A stretch of DNA of 64,000 nucleotides from Sabellastarte sp. h YS-2021. Taxonomy: Eukaryota; Annelida; Polychaeta; Sabellida; Sabellidae. Below the pieces are notes generated by a model, which saw nothing but the letters and a program-made list of their open reading frames with translations, was not told the origin of the DNA and ran no database searches. The stretch covers positions 99,466,221 to 99,530,220 of the forward strand of contig OZ024931.1 of the NCBI GenBank assembly GCA_964017235.1. The letters are read 5' to 3'. Of the stretch, positions 21,897 through 33,163 are shown one piece after another (position 1 is the stretch's first letter; every line of letters begins with the position of its first letter). The position numbers and the translations under genes are program-made.

Positions 21897-22018
21897 AATA
21901 GTCTATAATATATATGGAAGTAAATAGTAAAGTTGTAAGGTCACAAACTTCCACAAACTCATAAAATTCCGAAAATTTCACAACTAAAAATATTCCATGC
22001 AGGCAGTGTATGTGCCAA

Positions 22019-22210
22019 ACGAAAAAGATGCTATGACGTCAGGTTGTCTAGACAGGAAGGAAGTACGATACACCACCTGGCGAGTGCAGTGTGAGGACCG
22101 GCCAGCCAGTGGAAACACAGGACGTCTTTTTCTGACGTTTTTTGGCGGGCCGGTCTGCGCCGACCGGTATAGCATATTGTCCATTGGATAGGATGTATTA
22201 ACGCAATAAA
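22019..22210. repeat. B1 right (5') inverted terminal repeat
   Basis: cgaaaaagatgctatgacgt to caataaa is complementary to the left ITR 16155-16370 apart from the outer terminus. It includes gtctagacaggaaggaagta, gacgtctttttctgacgt and ccattggataggatgtatta. Confidence 0.9.
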
Positions 22211-22302
22211 GTCTATATTTCTTAGACGTTGGCCATGATGCCTTGCGGCCATCCGAGAACAGCAATCAGTCCCACATGGTAAGCTATTGTAGTGCAATAA
22301 AA
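22211..22302. repeat. A2 right ITR, outer fragment
   Basis: gtctatatttcttagac, ccgagaacagcaatcagtcc and cacatggtaagctattgtag continue the A2 right ITR interrupted at 14032. No target bases are duplicated at the two junctions. The fragment ends aataaaat, the normal family A right terminus. Confidence 0.85.
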
Positions 22303-23040
22303 TACACAATGTTTAAGAAACAAAGATGCTCTTTTTCAAGGAACTCTTTTGAGCAGCTCATGTTTATCAGATTCAATGTTCACATCTTGGAGCAATAAAC
22401 ATGAACTGTAGTCAATATGACTGATGTAAATATGAACTCTCCTCGACTCAATTGCATTATTTGTTTGGATAGGTTACTTAAAAAGTAAAATTATAAAGAT
22501 ATTAATATTACAATATATTTCTTTGGTTTAGTCAAAAAGTATTCCTATATTGATATTTATACCGATGGAAATGCAAAGTATTTGTATTTGAATACTTTTG
22601 AAAGTATTCACCCCAGGTCTGGTTGATACTTGGTAGGAACATTATTTAGGGGTGTAGCTGTGCAATGGCATGATGTGGCCTTGATTTCACCCGAGACCTT
22701 GCCATAGTGACATTGACCTTTAATATCTTGTCCAGGCTATATTGGGAAACCTTAAGATGTAGGAAGTTGATACTTGGTATATTAGTTATTTGAGGTGCAG
22801 GTATGCAACACCATGGTGTGACCTTGATTTGACCTTTGACCTTGCTGTGGTGAACTTGACCTTTAAAAACTTGTTGGACCATATCTCAGGAACTATAATG
22901 TGTAGGAAGCTGATTCTTGGATGGGCAATTGGTTGGGGAGTGTTGGTAATGGTGTGACCATTAACCTTGATCTGTCAATGTGTATTTACCTGATATTTTT
23001 GAGACATATTTCTCTTATCACAAAGATATATGGATAACTG
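22303..23040. repeat. Intron sequence with inverted, diverged copies of the 146-bp satellite
   Basis: From about 22600 to 22990 the sequence contains tgaccttgatttgacctttg, accttgccatagtgaca and ggaagttgatacttggta, the complement of the 146-bp monomer at 54400-55860. About 2.5 diverged units are visible. 22303-22600 shows nothing recognisable. Confidence 0.75.
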
Positions 23041-24400
23041 CAACTGATAATTATAAGTAAGTTCCTAGGCAATGTTATATCTCAAGAGCAATCCGGTTTT
23101 ATCAGTGGACGATATATTGGTGGTAGTACTTGTTTAATTTATGACCTAATGAGCATTGCAGAACAAAAAACATCCCTGGTCTTATAATGCTCGTAGACTT
23201 TGAAAAAGCCTTCAATTCCATTTCTTTGAACTTTCTATATTCAGTTTTGAAACTATTTGGCTTTGGACCAAGCATCATAAAATGGATCCATACCTTCAAC
23301 AAAAACATCAAAGCAACTATCATGCAATGCGAGGTGATGTCATACTTTATAAATATTGAAAAAAAGGTTGTCACCAAGGCGATCCAATTGCACCATATCT
23401 ATTTTTGTTCACAAATATTAAATCTAATGTTGAAATACAATCAATCTGTAAGAGGCAATACTGAATTCAGACTGACACACTTCGCTGATGACACCACTAT
23501 ATTACTGGATTGTACAAGAAGTTCCCTGCTGGCAGCATTAAATATGTTGTAAGTTTATGGGTCTATGTATGGACTCAAAATAAACACTGACAAAACAAAG
23601 TTGATTGGGGAAAAAAGATACTGTAAGGACAAATTTGACATTGGAAAATGCCTGACTTGGGGTGTGACAGAGTTTGATTTATTGGGCACAACGTTTGCAG
23701 TAGAATTAGACAAAATGATGTCTACCACAGTAATATAGTCAGTAAAGTTAAAAAAGAGCTAAAAAAATGGAAGAGACGTTACTTAACATCCAATTAGCAA
23801 AATAACAGTTTTGAAAATCTTACTTTTACCAAAGTTCAATCATATATTTACGTCTATTCCTGACCCCAAAATAATAATAAAAGAGCTGATCCATAACATG
23901 TTTCATAAATTTATTTAGGAAGATAAACCTGATAAAATTAATGGAAAACAACTTTCTAGGGGATATATACAGGGAGGATTAAAATGCTAGATCTTATTTG
24001 CTTTATCAAGTGTTTAAAAATATCTTGGGTTCGTCACTTATATAAAAATACTTAAAGTTTATACCTTATAAAAATACAGCTAAACATTATATTTTCCAAT
24101 GTTCACGAAAGCATATAAAGTTGAATATTTCTGGTTTTCAAAGATTTGTAAACAATATGCACATTGAACAAAAAAGTATTTGGCTCAAATATAAATGTGT
24201 AGTTTCATTTCAGTTCTAGTATTTTCTCTCTTAATATGCAATGAAAATTTTATTTTTTCTCCTCTTATCGTAAGATACAACACCTCAAAGAATTTGTCTG
24301 GAAATATCTTAAAACTAAATTTTTTTGTCCAAAAATTTTCAAGTTATCCATACTCCAAGCTACAACCAGGTAATGTGTATTAATTTTTCATCATCTATTG
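23040..24400 (+). pseudogene. Non-LTR retrotransposon (LINE) reverse transcriptase fragment
   Basis: Plus-strand conceptual translation gives QSGFISGRYIGG, MLVDFEKAFNSI (RT motif A), KGCHQGDPIAPYLF (near motif B) and THFADDTTILL (motif C, A-D-D). After several frameshifts it continues with GGLKMLDLICFIKCLKISWV, a typical LINE ORF2 C-terminal segment. There is no endonuclease domain, so the copy is 5' truncated and dead. It is the only retroelement here on the plus strand, antisense to ZZEF1. The clade (L1/Tx1-like or another) cannot be settled by eye. Confidence 0.85.
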
Positions 24401-24532
24401 TTTTATTTCGCAACTTCACATAATCTTGTTGTTTTTCTTAAAAAACTCAACATTTACTACTTTCTGACATTCGGCCTATGGGACCACACATAAATGAGTA
24501 GTGGTTATTTCAAATCAAGCAAATACAAACAC

Positions 24533-24688
24533 TTTGTCATGGGGACCCTGGTAACTTTGTGGCTGTTGGTGTGGCATGCTGGAAAACTGCCCTCCTTCTG
24601 ACAACCCAGGCATAAATCAAAGTCATCACACACTTCACAGTGAATTCTTGTTCCCACAATAAAAGCTTGGCATTCATCACACTTGTAC
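24533..24688 (-). CDS. ZZEF1: ZZEF1-like exon: second ZZ-type zinc finger
   Basis: After acceptor gtatttgtag, the exon starts with one base that completes the Met codon left by the exon at 56613. It then encodes YKCDECQAFIVG, HCEVCDDFDLCLGCQ and a HxxxxxHK ending, the Cys2-Cys2-Cys2-His2 pattern of a ZZ finger. ZZEF1 has two adjacent ZZ domains with IxCxVCDDFDLCxGC in the second, which this matches. The donor is taken as AA|GTGTTT at 24532-24531, a weak site, so the 3' boundary is uncertain. Later exons are not found to the left in this window. Confidence 0.85.
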
Positions 24689-25349
24689 CTACAAATACAG
24701 AATTCAGTAGACTTATACTGTCACCAGCTTTGATTAAAGACTGAAGTGGATGAAATTCAAAAGGACTTGGGGTGTGAAAAAATTATGCTGGATAGACAAA
24801 AATATTTGGCTGACTGGCAGTATTTTTGCAGATCCATACCATCTTTCAGAAGGATTGAGTCATGGTAAAGCCCCACCTTGTTGAAAAATATAACCTAGAT
24901 CTAATGTACTGGTTATCACAAATGCACACAGGCAGACAGAGGCAAACACACAAAGTTACCACTTACCAATTTCTACTAGATGTCGGCGGTCAGCAGAAAA
25001 ATCAATAAAGTATCATTTTGGTAACCTACTGTTCAACTGCTAGTCATATAACCATACAAGTTAATGCATTGTGCAAGATGGGTCCTGTCTGCCTCCTGTC
25101 TTCAGGGAGGAAAGAAGGGGAAATACTTATAATTGTTCACCATTTTGTGGGACAGCAAACAAGCGAAATAATTGTCTAATCTTGTGGAGTGTAAGGTCAC
25201 TTTACCTATAGGACTTCTCCGGGGGTTTTCATATCCACAACCTAGAAAGAGAAAAAAGTGTTGCCATGGGAGCACTTGTTGCCAGATATTGCCAAAAAGC
25301 TAACCAGCTCCTATCCATGCCAGGGGTTTGAATGCAAAGAACCAACAAA
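24689..25349. other. Intron sequence of the ZZEF1-like gene
   Basis: No repeat or ORF recognised. It carries the polypyrimidine tract and acceptor of the second ZZ exon at 24689-24700. A chance acceptor/donor pair near 25206-25243 would enclose 36 bp but would put a stop in frame, so it is not taken as an exon. Confidence 0.6.
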
Positions 25350-26532
25350 ATTGAAAATTTTGATTACTTAAATGCAGCTTTTATAAGCTACAAGCTTACC
25401 ATGTGGGACTGATTGCTGTTCTCGGATGGCCGCAGGCCCGGCCAATGTCTAAGAAAAATAGACATTTGTAGTTGGCCATAGCCTCAGGTTGCCTTCTCGT
25501 TGCAATTTTAACAATACCCCTCAGCTGTAATACAGCGGGGAGACAGGGTGTGACTCTCCTCAGTCCCACATGGTAAGCTTGTAGCTTATAAAAGCTACAT
25601 TTAAGTAATCAAAATGAGACTGGAAGATATGTCAATTTTTCTTAGATTTTGAAGTAATAGATTAGAATTGAATGTTTAGAAATACCATTCTGAGTCCCGT
25701 TTACAGTGCCCCAATCCCAAAGACCGGGCCTGTAAAGAGCCAAAAACCTGAATTGAATGAGTGACAGTGCTAGAAAACTGTCTGGATGTTTTGATTGTAG
25801 GAGAGAAGTGCAGCCGTGCTCACTTACGAAGAGTAAGGCCCTTAGGGCCAATCCACGATAGAAAACCAGCCCTAGGCTTGGAATTCTCATAATTTTTGCC
25901 ACCTAACATGAGATTAATGACAACCTTGATAAGTCCTTAATACATAAAATACTGTATATACTGATAATAAAAAAGACCTTACCCATAACATCCTGAGAGG
26001 TAAACCTATACCTAGACCCTGGGATTAGACTCCTGAAGACTTGGTTGTAGCGGATGTGCCCCCCCCCCCCCGCCCTTCTTTTCTTTCCGAGGATAATTGG
26101 TCTAAGGGGAGGGGTCTGGGACTTGTTGTGCTGCCACTACTGGACCCAGATACATATTGTTGTCATTGTCTGACCAAGTAAGGTCTTTTAGATAAAAATT
26201 GGTAAATGTGTTGTGAGCTTTCCATTGACAGGCTTGCATGATTCGGTCCACCGATACCCCACCGTAAAAGGCCTTAGGGGCCGCAAAGGCCCCAAAGTCA
26301 TGTGCTTTAACTTGGACCAGGTTCAAGGCTTGTTGGTCTGCTTGTTTATAACAAAGTAGAATGGTTTGTTTCAACCAAGAAGAAAGAGTAGCGGGTCTGA
26401 TGTCTGAGGTGTGTCCTTTTTTGAAGGAGATGAAAAGGAGGGATCGAGACCCTCTCAGGTCTTTGGTTCGATCCAACTAGTACCTCAGGGCCCGCACCGG
26501 ACACAAGGTCCTGTCTTCATTGAATTGTCTAT
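25350..26532 (-). mobile_element. DIRS family A copy 3 (A3), 3' part only
   Basis: Complete left ITR, hairpin, half of the ICR (25562-25614), the 3' hairpins and the YR C-terminus. The ICR right half and adjoining bases are deleted (junction 25614/25615). The copy stops at 26532 in the YR gene and is followed by satellite sequence. It is closest to A2. Confidence 0.85.
26102..26476 (-). pseudogene. A3 tyrosine recombinase C-terminal fragment
   Basis: Open over 124 codons. The HxxR motif is altered: KAHDFGAFAAPKAF has Gly in place of the catalytic Arg. CQWKAHNTFTNFYLKD keeps the Tyr but has Gln for His before Trp. The N-terminal and first-Arg parts are missing. Confidence 0.85.
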
Positions 26533-26862
26533 TGTTACGGTCACGAGCAAGCGTGTATATTAAAACAAAATTCTTTAAATGCAATAGTTTTCAAGTTACA
26601 ACTGATTCACTCAACAGTGAGAACCTGAAAGTAACTAATGCTCAGCTATGCCATGACATACAGGTCTTCAAATTCACTATGTTATAGCTGACCCAAAGGT
26701 AGGTGAACAACACATTTACAAAAAATAATTTAAGTTACAACTGATTTACTCAGCAGTGAGAACTATTGCTCAGCTATGCTATGAGCTACAGGTCTGCAAT
26801 TTTACTATGTCATAGCTGACCTGAAAGTAGGTGAATAACATATTTAAACAAAATACTCTAAA
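26533..26862. repeat. 155-bp satellite, about two units
   Basis: aaatgcaatagttttcaagt, caacagtgagaacctgaaag and ctatgttatagctgaccca words identify the family. One unit has a ~30-bp deletion. It fills the gap between A3 and A4. Confidence 0.88.
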
Positions 26863-27560
26863 GTTGAAAATTTTAATTTCTTAAATGTAGCTTTTATAAG
26901 CTACAAGCTTACCATGTGGGACTGATTGCTAACTCGGGAGGCCGCGACTCCAGCCAACGACCAAGAAAAATGGACATTTGGATTTGGCCGAGTCCATGGA
27001 TTAGTATGTACCATAGCAGTGTAGTTTGGTGATTCGTCCTTCTTCTCTCGTGGTAAATTTAGCCCGTACCCCCTCAGCTGAAATACAGCGGGGAGGCAGG
27101 GTGGGACTTTCTTCAGTCCCACATGGTAAGCTTGTAGCTTATAAAAGCTACATTTAAGGAATTAAATTTTCAATTTTATTGCGCTACAATAGCTTACCAT
27201 GTGGGACTAAATGCTGAATTCAACCACCCGGTGGCGGGATTACAGCTGAGACTGGAGGAATGTAATCCATTTTTCTTGAATTTAGAATTATAAAATATAC
27301 CGAAATATTGTCAAAAATATCAGTCTAAGTCCCAGTTACAAAGTCAAAGTTCTAAAGTCGGGTCTGTAAGTAACCAAAAACCGAAATTAAATGAATGACA
27401 GTACGGGTACTGTCTAGATGTTTTGAGAGAAGAGAGTGCAGCTGAAAGAAAGTAGCCCGTAGGGGCATCACTGCTATAATAATACAGCCCTAGGCTTGAA
27501 TCTCATTAATTTTTGCCACCCTAAAGATGAGATTATGGTACACTGATAAACACTAAATAC
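26863..27560 (-). mobile_element. DIRS family A copy 4 (A4), left end only
   Basis: Left ITR from ttgaaaattttaatttctta, hairpin near 27069-27092 (CCCC..GCTG-aaata-CAGC..GGGG), ICR 27115-27208 and the 3' UTR with the GACAGT-acgggt-ACTGTC hairpin near 27396-27414. It ends before the YR gene. Its ITR differs substantially from A1-A3 in the inner region, so it is an older or distinct subfamily. Confidence 0.82.
27115..27208. repeat. A4 internal complementary region
   Basis: agtcccacatggtaagcttg to catgtgggact, the same design as A1 and A2. Confidence 0.88.
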
Positions 27561-27690
27561 ATTATACAATTAAGAAGACAAGCATTCTGACGCATGCATT
27601 TATCTCCCGCCGTATAAATTAGATGTACTAAAGATAGTTGAATATAAATTTTCTTGTGAGATGGAGGCACATGTAGAAGTGACAACAAGT
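27561..27690. other. Short unassigned intron stretch
   Basis: No recognisable feature between the A4 remnant and the 143-bp array. Confidence 0.5.
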
Positions 27691-28520
27691 TTAATGTTTG
27701 ATTGCAATACTTTGTAGATCAACCCAAAGTAGGTAAGGACGTATTTAGAAGAAATTGCCTATCTGTAACACTTTTAGAGATAAAAGATATTTACTTATTT
27801 TAGTGGCTATTACTCTGCCATCCAAAGAGCTACAGTTCTGCAACTTCACTATGTGGTAGATCACCCAAAAGTAGGTGAATGACTTATTTAGAAGAAATTG
27901 CCTACCTGTAATACTTTTAGAGATAAAATACATTTACCCATTTTAGTAGCTATTACTCAGCTATCCAAAGAGCTACAGTTCTGCAACTTCAATATGTGGT
28001 AGATCACCCAAAAGTAGGTGAATGACTTATTTAGAAGAAATTGCCTACCTGTGATACTTTTAGAGATAAAAGACATTTGCTCATTTTAGTAGCTAGTACT
28101 TAGCTATCCAAAGAGCTACAGTTCTGCAACTTCACTATGTGGTAGATCACCCAAAAGTAGGTGAATGACTTATTTAGAAGAAATTGCCTACCTGTAATAC
28201 TTTTAGAGATAAAATACATTTACTCATTTTAGTAGCTATTACTCAGCTATCCAAAGAGCTAGAGTTCTGCAACTTCACTATGTGGTAGATCACCCAAAAG
28301 TACGTGAATGACTTATTTAGAAGAAATTGCCTACCTGTAATACTTTTAGAGATAAAATACATTTACTCATTTTAGTAGCTATTACTCAGCTATCCAAAGA
28401 GCTAGAGTTCAGCAACTTCACTATGTGGTAGATCACCCAAAAGTACGTGAATGACTTATTTAGAAGAAATTGCCTACCTGTAATACTTTTAGAGATAAAA
28501 GACATTTGCTCATTTTAGTA
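27690..28520. repeat. 143-bp satellite array
   Basis: gaaattgcct recurs at 27751, 27894, 28037, 28180, 28323 and 28466, an exact period of 143. The monomer shares agctattactcagctat, gagctacagttctgcaactt and acccaaaagtaggtgaatga with the 155-bp monomer, so the two are related subfamilies of different length. Confidence 0.93.
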
Positions 28521-28790
28521 GCACCAGATGACAAAGAAAAAGACAAAAGATTTTCTACATCCTGGTACTTTGCAAGAAGCTAGACAAAGGCTAGACAGTG
28601 TATTCATTTCATAAACTGCACATTAAAGAAAATATTAAACAAAAAACAAAATGACAGAGTATATACAGTACCTCTTATATTTAATATATGTGTATAGATA
28701 TTGCATATATCTTTGGCTTTTAGAGGATAAAATGGCGTTTTTTAAATAACAATCAGAACCCAGTACATAACTTGAATCCAAGATTCGACT
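28520..28790. other. Intron stretch with no recognised content
   Basis: AT-rich, no ORF and no repeat recognised. Confidence 0.5.
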
Positions 28791-30215
28791 ACAAATACTG
28801 TAAAAACAATAATTTTCAAGTTACAACTGATTTACTCAACAGTGATAACCTCAAAGTAGCTACTACTCAGCTATGCAATGAGCTACAGGTCTGAAATTTT
28901 ACTATGTTATAGCTAACCCAAACGTAGCTGAATAACATATTTATACAAAATTCTCTAACTGCAATAGCTTTCAAGTTGCAAGTGTTTTTACTAATTATGG
29001 AAGGTACTGAAAAGTCATAAACTAGCTAGTACTCACTTAGCTATAGAGATAGACTCCCAATTTACTCACCATGTTGAAGCTATAGAAAAGTAGCTGAATA
29101 ATGTATTTTAACAAAATGCTCTAAATGCAATACTTTTCAAGTTATAAGTGATTTAGTGTATGATTTCATTAATTTTAATGCATTAAAAATTATTTTAAAA
29201 ATTCATAAAAAAATAATTAAAGCATATCCTGGCCTGATACTCACACAATGGAATCTACTTGTGGCCTAGTACATACAGTGGATTTGGTATAAGTAGAACT
29301 GCCGTAAGTAGAATATTGACAGAAGTAGAAGTAATTTCTACGTCCCAACAATTATTAGTGCAAAACACAAGGATAACTAGAACTTCGACTTACAGAAAGT
29401 GGCCATGACTAGAACCTAATTTGAGGCACAAAGTGTTACTTTTCAGTGGGAATAACAAGGTATAAGTAGAACCTATAAATCTTGTGTGTACAGAAGTGTC
29501 AAAATCCAAGAAAGAGGTGACAAACTAGTACTATTGTAACACTCTGTACCTGATTCCTCACTATTGTGGTATTATGTCTAAACACCAAACAAATAAATAC
29601 CCCAGTACAGTGATCACACAAGTGATAACTATTTAAATAGTTTCTTTAGTACTTTATATATTTCTCAAAGTGGGTATAACTAGAAGTTGCCATAAGTAGA
29701 AGTAAATGGCTGAAATTTTGGAACTTCAACTTAGGCCAAATCCACTGTATATGCAAGATAAGAGAGAAATCCCTGCAATAGTAACTGAGAAAATAAGTGA
29801 TTGATTGCATGATTTCATGAATTTTAAGGCATTAAAAATTATCTAAAAAATTCATAAAAAAAATTAAGAAAGATTCAGGCCTGATACTCACACAAGGGAA
29901 TCTACTTGTGGCCTAGTACATATATGCAAGATATGAGAGAAATCCCTGCGATAGTCAATGAGAAAATTGTGATTAAGTGTTGAAATTTTCACACTTTTGG
30001 TGGGGGTACCGCACTTGTAATGGCTCTAGCAAACAGACGAACAAAGAGATTTGCAGGCCTTGAACAAATTTTCATCCTAGATAGTTAAGGTATCTTTTTA
30101 AAAAAAAACAGCATGTCTCTGAGCCTTGTAGTTGAGGGGGAGAAGTCATTCACGCGGACGCATACTCGGACATGTACGCCCACGGGGCAGAGTGATGACA
30201 TAAAGTCAAACTGTA
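28790..30215. repeat. 155-bp satellite array 3 with its conserved tail (copy 2)
   Basis: Two 155-bp units, then the 167-bp terminal variant (ending at ~29150), then the tail. The start of the tail is duplicated: gcatgattt/atgaatttta and ctcacacaa/ggcctagtacata occur at 29157-29776 and again at 29805-29953. The first copy is interrupted by the small DNA element 29276-29747. The tail ends with the same GC-rich segment as copies 1 and 3. Confidence 0.85.
29276..29747. mobile_element. 472-bp non-autonomous DNA transposon, Tc1/mariner-pogo type
   Basis: Terminal inverted repeats begin cagtggatttgg and end ccaaatccactg; about 24 bp pair with few mismatches. The flanking dinucleotide TA is duplicated (29274-29275 and 29748-29749). 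The duplicated tail copy nearby (29918-29935) preserves the empty site gtacatatatgcaag, which proves the insertion. Internal sequence has repeated gtaagtagaa words and no ORF. CAGT ends and TA duplication fit the Tc1/mariner superfamily; the pogo/Tigger subgroup is a guess. Confidence 0.88.
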
Positions 30216-30539
30216 AAAACGTCCTCACTGTTGATGGCCAGCAAACATATGGAAGTAAACAATGTGGTCATGTGACCTAATTGGCGGGAGGATGGAGTAC
30301 TGTTACCCAATGGCTTGGTTAAGGTTGTTAGATAACCTTAAAATCGCATCTCTGCATTGGCCATTGGGTTGGATGGCTCCAACAAAAAGCAACTGTTAGG
30401 AAATGATAAGGGTATTTCGCTATAAAAGCAGGTCTTTAATGAGGTAGCAAAAATCCCTGTTGAAAGTTCAACCGCCACAAAAATAATAAAATATTTCTGT
30501 ATTACAGTGCATGGCAGAGTGAATTAGGTCACTAGTACA
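30216..30539. other. Intron stretch, part of a dispersed repeat
   Basis: 30437-30535 (gtagcaaaaatccctgttga, gcatggcagagtgaattag) is repeated at 55905-56010. The rest shows nothing recognisable. Confidence 0.5.
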
Positions 30540-30775
30540 GAAAACAAGAGGAGAGTGCCCGTGAACGGGCACTGTGTCAGCTGACTGAGTGTTTTTGATT
30601 TGTTAAGGTGATTAGAGGACAGAATAATTATCAGGAAAAGGGCTGTACAGAAATACAGTAAATGGTAACTGAACAGCAAGTTCGAAAGAAATTCCGAAGC
30701 TGACAGAAGAAAAGGATAAAAAAGTTGTGCCCTGTAAATGGTATTATGAAGGAAAGTAACAAGGTAATTGTTTAA
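30540..30775. repeat. Dispersed repeat with hairpin
   Basis: Contains a perfect 9-bp stem, AGTGCCCGT-GA-ACGGGCACT at 30554-30573, then gtgtcagctgactg and ttgtgccctgtaaatggtat. A second copy lies at 63145-63272, where the hairpin is mutated and family B element B4 has inserted at the far end. Confidence 0.7.
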
Positions 30776-30829
30776 GTGTAAAAAATAGGTTAAAACATAT
30801 TTAAAGAAATACTACAAATGCAATATCCT

Positions 30830-31410
30830 CGTTCGACCTTGAAGAAGGGGTCCAAGGTCAAATCTAACCACACAAATACATTCCCAGCCCATGATTTCCT
30901 ATGGTTTACCATTCCAAACCTCTAGGACCAATTATAAATGAGTTATAAGCACTTTTAAGCTTGGCTGTCCTCATTTGACCTTGAAGGAGGGGTCCAAAGG
31001 TCAAATCTGACCATACCAAAAGATTCCGAGCCAATGATTTCCTATGGGATGGTTTACCATCCCAAATCTCTGTCACCAATAATAAGCGAGTTGTAGGCAC
31101 TTTCAATTTTCGCTATCCTCATTTGACCTTGAAGGAGGGTTCCAAGGTCAAATCGGACCATATCAACAGATTCACAGCCCATGATTTCCTGTCTGTTTAC
31201 CATCCCAAACCTCTGGGACCAATAATAAGCGAGTTATAAGCACTTTTAAGTTTGGCTATCCTTGTTTGACCTTGAAGGAGGGGTCATTGAAGGTGAAATC
31301 TGACCACACCAAAAGATTCCCACCCCATGATTTCCTACAGGTTGGTTTATCATCCCAAACCTCTAGGATCAATAATAAGGGAGATATAAGCACTTTTCAT
31401 GACTGACAAA
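30830..31410. repeat. ~145-bp tandem repeat, four units
   Basis: ttgaccttgaaggaggggtc, caaggtcaaatctgacca, agattcccagcccatgattt and aataataagcgagttataag recur about every 142-148 bp. The same family forms the array at 59565-60290. Confidence 0.88.
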
Positions 31411-31569
31411 AAACACCTGTGGCGGCCATCTTGTTTCTCAAAATGAGGCCAAAAATATTCCCAGACAACATTTTATGGTTATTAATATATACTGCAAACT
31501 TAAGAAAGCTAGCTATAATATTTTTTTTTCATCAGAGCAGTAATGGTGAAATCTCTCTCTACACACTGC
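31411..31569. other. Intron stretch between arrays
   Basis: ctctctctacacactgcggc and tatccagtggatacaa near 31550-31590 match a segment near 60556-60635. No gene. Confidence 0.5.
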
Positions 31570-33163
31570 GGCTATCCAGTGGATACAATGATTTACTCAA
31601 CAGTGAGAACCTGAAAGTAGCTATTGCTCAGCTATGCCATGACATAGAGGTCTGCATTTTCTCTATGTTATAGCTGACCAAAAATTCTGTGAATAACATA
31701 TTTAACAAATTACTCTAAATGTAATAGTTTTCAAGTTACAACTGATTTACTCAACAGTGAGAACCTCAAAGGAACTATTACTCAGCTATGCAATGAGCTA
31801 CATGTCTGAAATTTTACTATGTTATAGCTAACCCAAAAGTAGGTGAACAACATATTTAAGCAAACTACTGTAAATGCAATAGTTTTCAAGCTACAACTGA
31901 TTTACTCAATAGTGAGAACCTGAAAATAGCTATTGCTCCGCTATGCCATGAGCTATAGGTCTGTAATTTCATTATGTTATAGCTGACCCAAAAGTAGGTG
32001 AACAATATATTTTAACCAAATACTCCAAATGCAATATTTTTCAAGTTATAGCTGATTTACTCAACAGTCAGTACCTGAGAATAGCTATTGCTCAGTTGTG
32101 CCATGAGCTGTAGGTCTATAATTTCACTATATTATAGCTGACCCAAAAGTAGCTGAATAACATATTTGCACAAATTTCTGTAAATGCAATAGTTTTCCAA
32201 TTATAACTGATTTACTCAACAGTGAGAACTTCAAAGTAGCTATTACTCAGCTATGAAATGAGCCACAGGTCTGAAACTTCACTATGTTATAGCTGACTCC
32301 AAAATAGGTGAATAACATATTGAAACAAAATACTCTAAATGCAATAGTTTTCAAGTTATAAGTGATTTACTCAACAGTGATAACCTAAAAGTAGCTATTA
32401 CTCAGCTATGCCATGAGCTACAGGTCTGAAATTTTACTATGTTATAGCTGGCCCAAAAGTAGCTGAATAACATATTTATACGAAATTCTCTAAATGCAAT
32501 AGTTTTTAAGTTACAAGTGATTTTACTCATGATGGAAGTTACTGAAAAGCCCAAAAGTAGCTATTACTCACTTAGCTATTGAGACAGACACCCAACTTAC
32601 TCACCATATTGTAGCTATGAAAAAAGTAGCTGAATAACATATTTTAACAAAATGCTCTAAATGCAACACTTTTCAAGTTATAAGTGATTTACTCAACAGT
32701 GATAACCTAAAAGTAGCTATTACTCAGCTATGCCATGAGCTACAGGTCTGAAATTTTACTATGTTATAGCTGACCCAAAAGTAGCTGAATAACATATTTA
32801 TACGAAATTCTCTAAATGCAATAGTTTTCAAGTTATAAGCGATTTACTCAACAGTGATAACCTAAAAGTAGCTATTACTCAGCTATGCCATGAGCTACAG
32901 GTCTGAAATTTTACTATGTTATAGCTGGCCCAAAAGTAGCTGAATAACATATTTATACGAAATTCTCTAAATGCAATAGTTTTTAAGTTACAAGTGATTT
33001 TACTCATAATGGAAGTTACTGAAAAGCCCAAAAGTAGCTATTACTCACTTAGCTATTGAGACAGACACCCAACTTACTCACCATATTGTAGCTATGAAAA
33101 AAGTAGCTGAACAACATATTTTCACAAAATGCTGTAAATGCAACACTTTTGAAGTTATAAGTG
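31570..33163. repeat. 155-bp satellite array 4, with internal higher-order repeat
   Basis: Monomer anchors at 31590, 31744, 31899, 32054, 32209, 32364, 32519, 32686, 32841, 32996 and 33163. All spacings are 154-155 except 32519-32686 and 32996-33163, which are 167. The block 32364-32686 is thus repeated as 32841-33163, a higher-order unit of ~477 bp. Confidence 0.93.

Larger units (their letters stand above)
16155..22210 (-). mobile_element. DIRS family B copy 1 (B1), full length but decayed
   Basis: Left ITR 16155-16370, ICR 16426-16519, YR, RNase H, RT, Cys-rich region, gag and right ITR 22019-22210. All genes carry frameshifts or stops. Its right terminus (aacgcaataaa) abuts the outer fragment of the A2 right ITR, while the matching inner fragment abuts the left end of B0. 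B0, the satellite and B1 therefore occupy one insertion point in A2. Confidence 0.9.

Noticed and set aside
25206-25243. Possible 36-bp microexon of the ZZEF1-like gene (tttctag to gtaaag on the minus strand)
   Set aside because: Including it between the two ZZ exons puts a TGA in frame, and the two flanking exons already join in phase as expected for ZZEF1.
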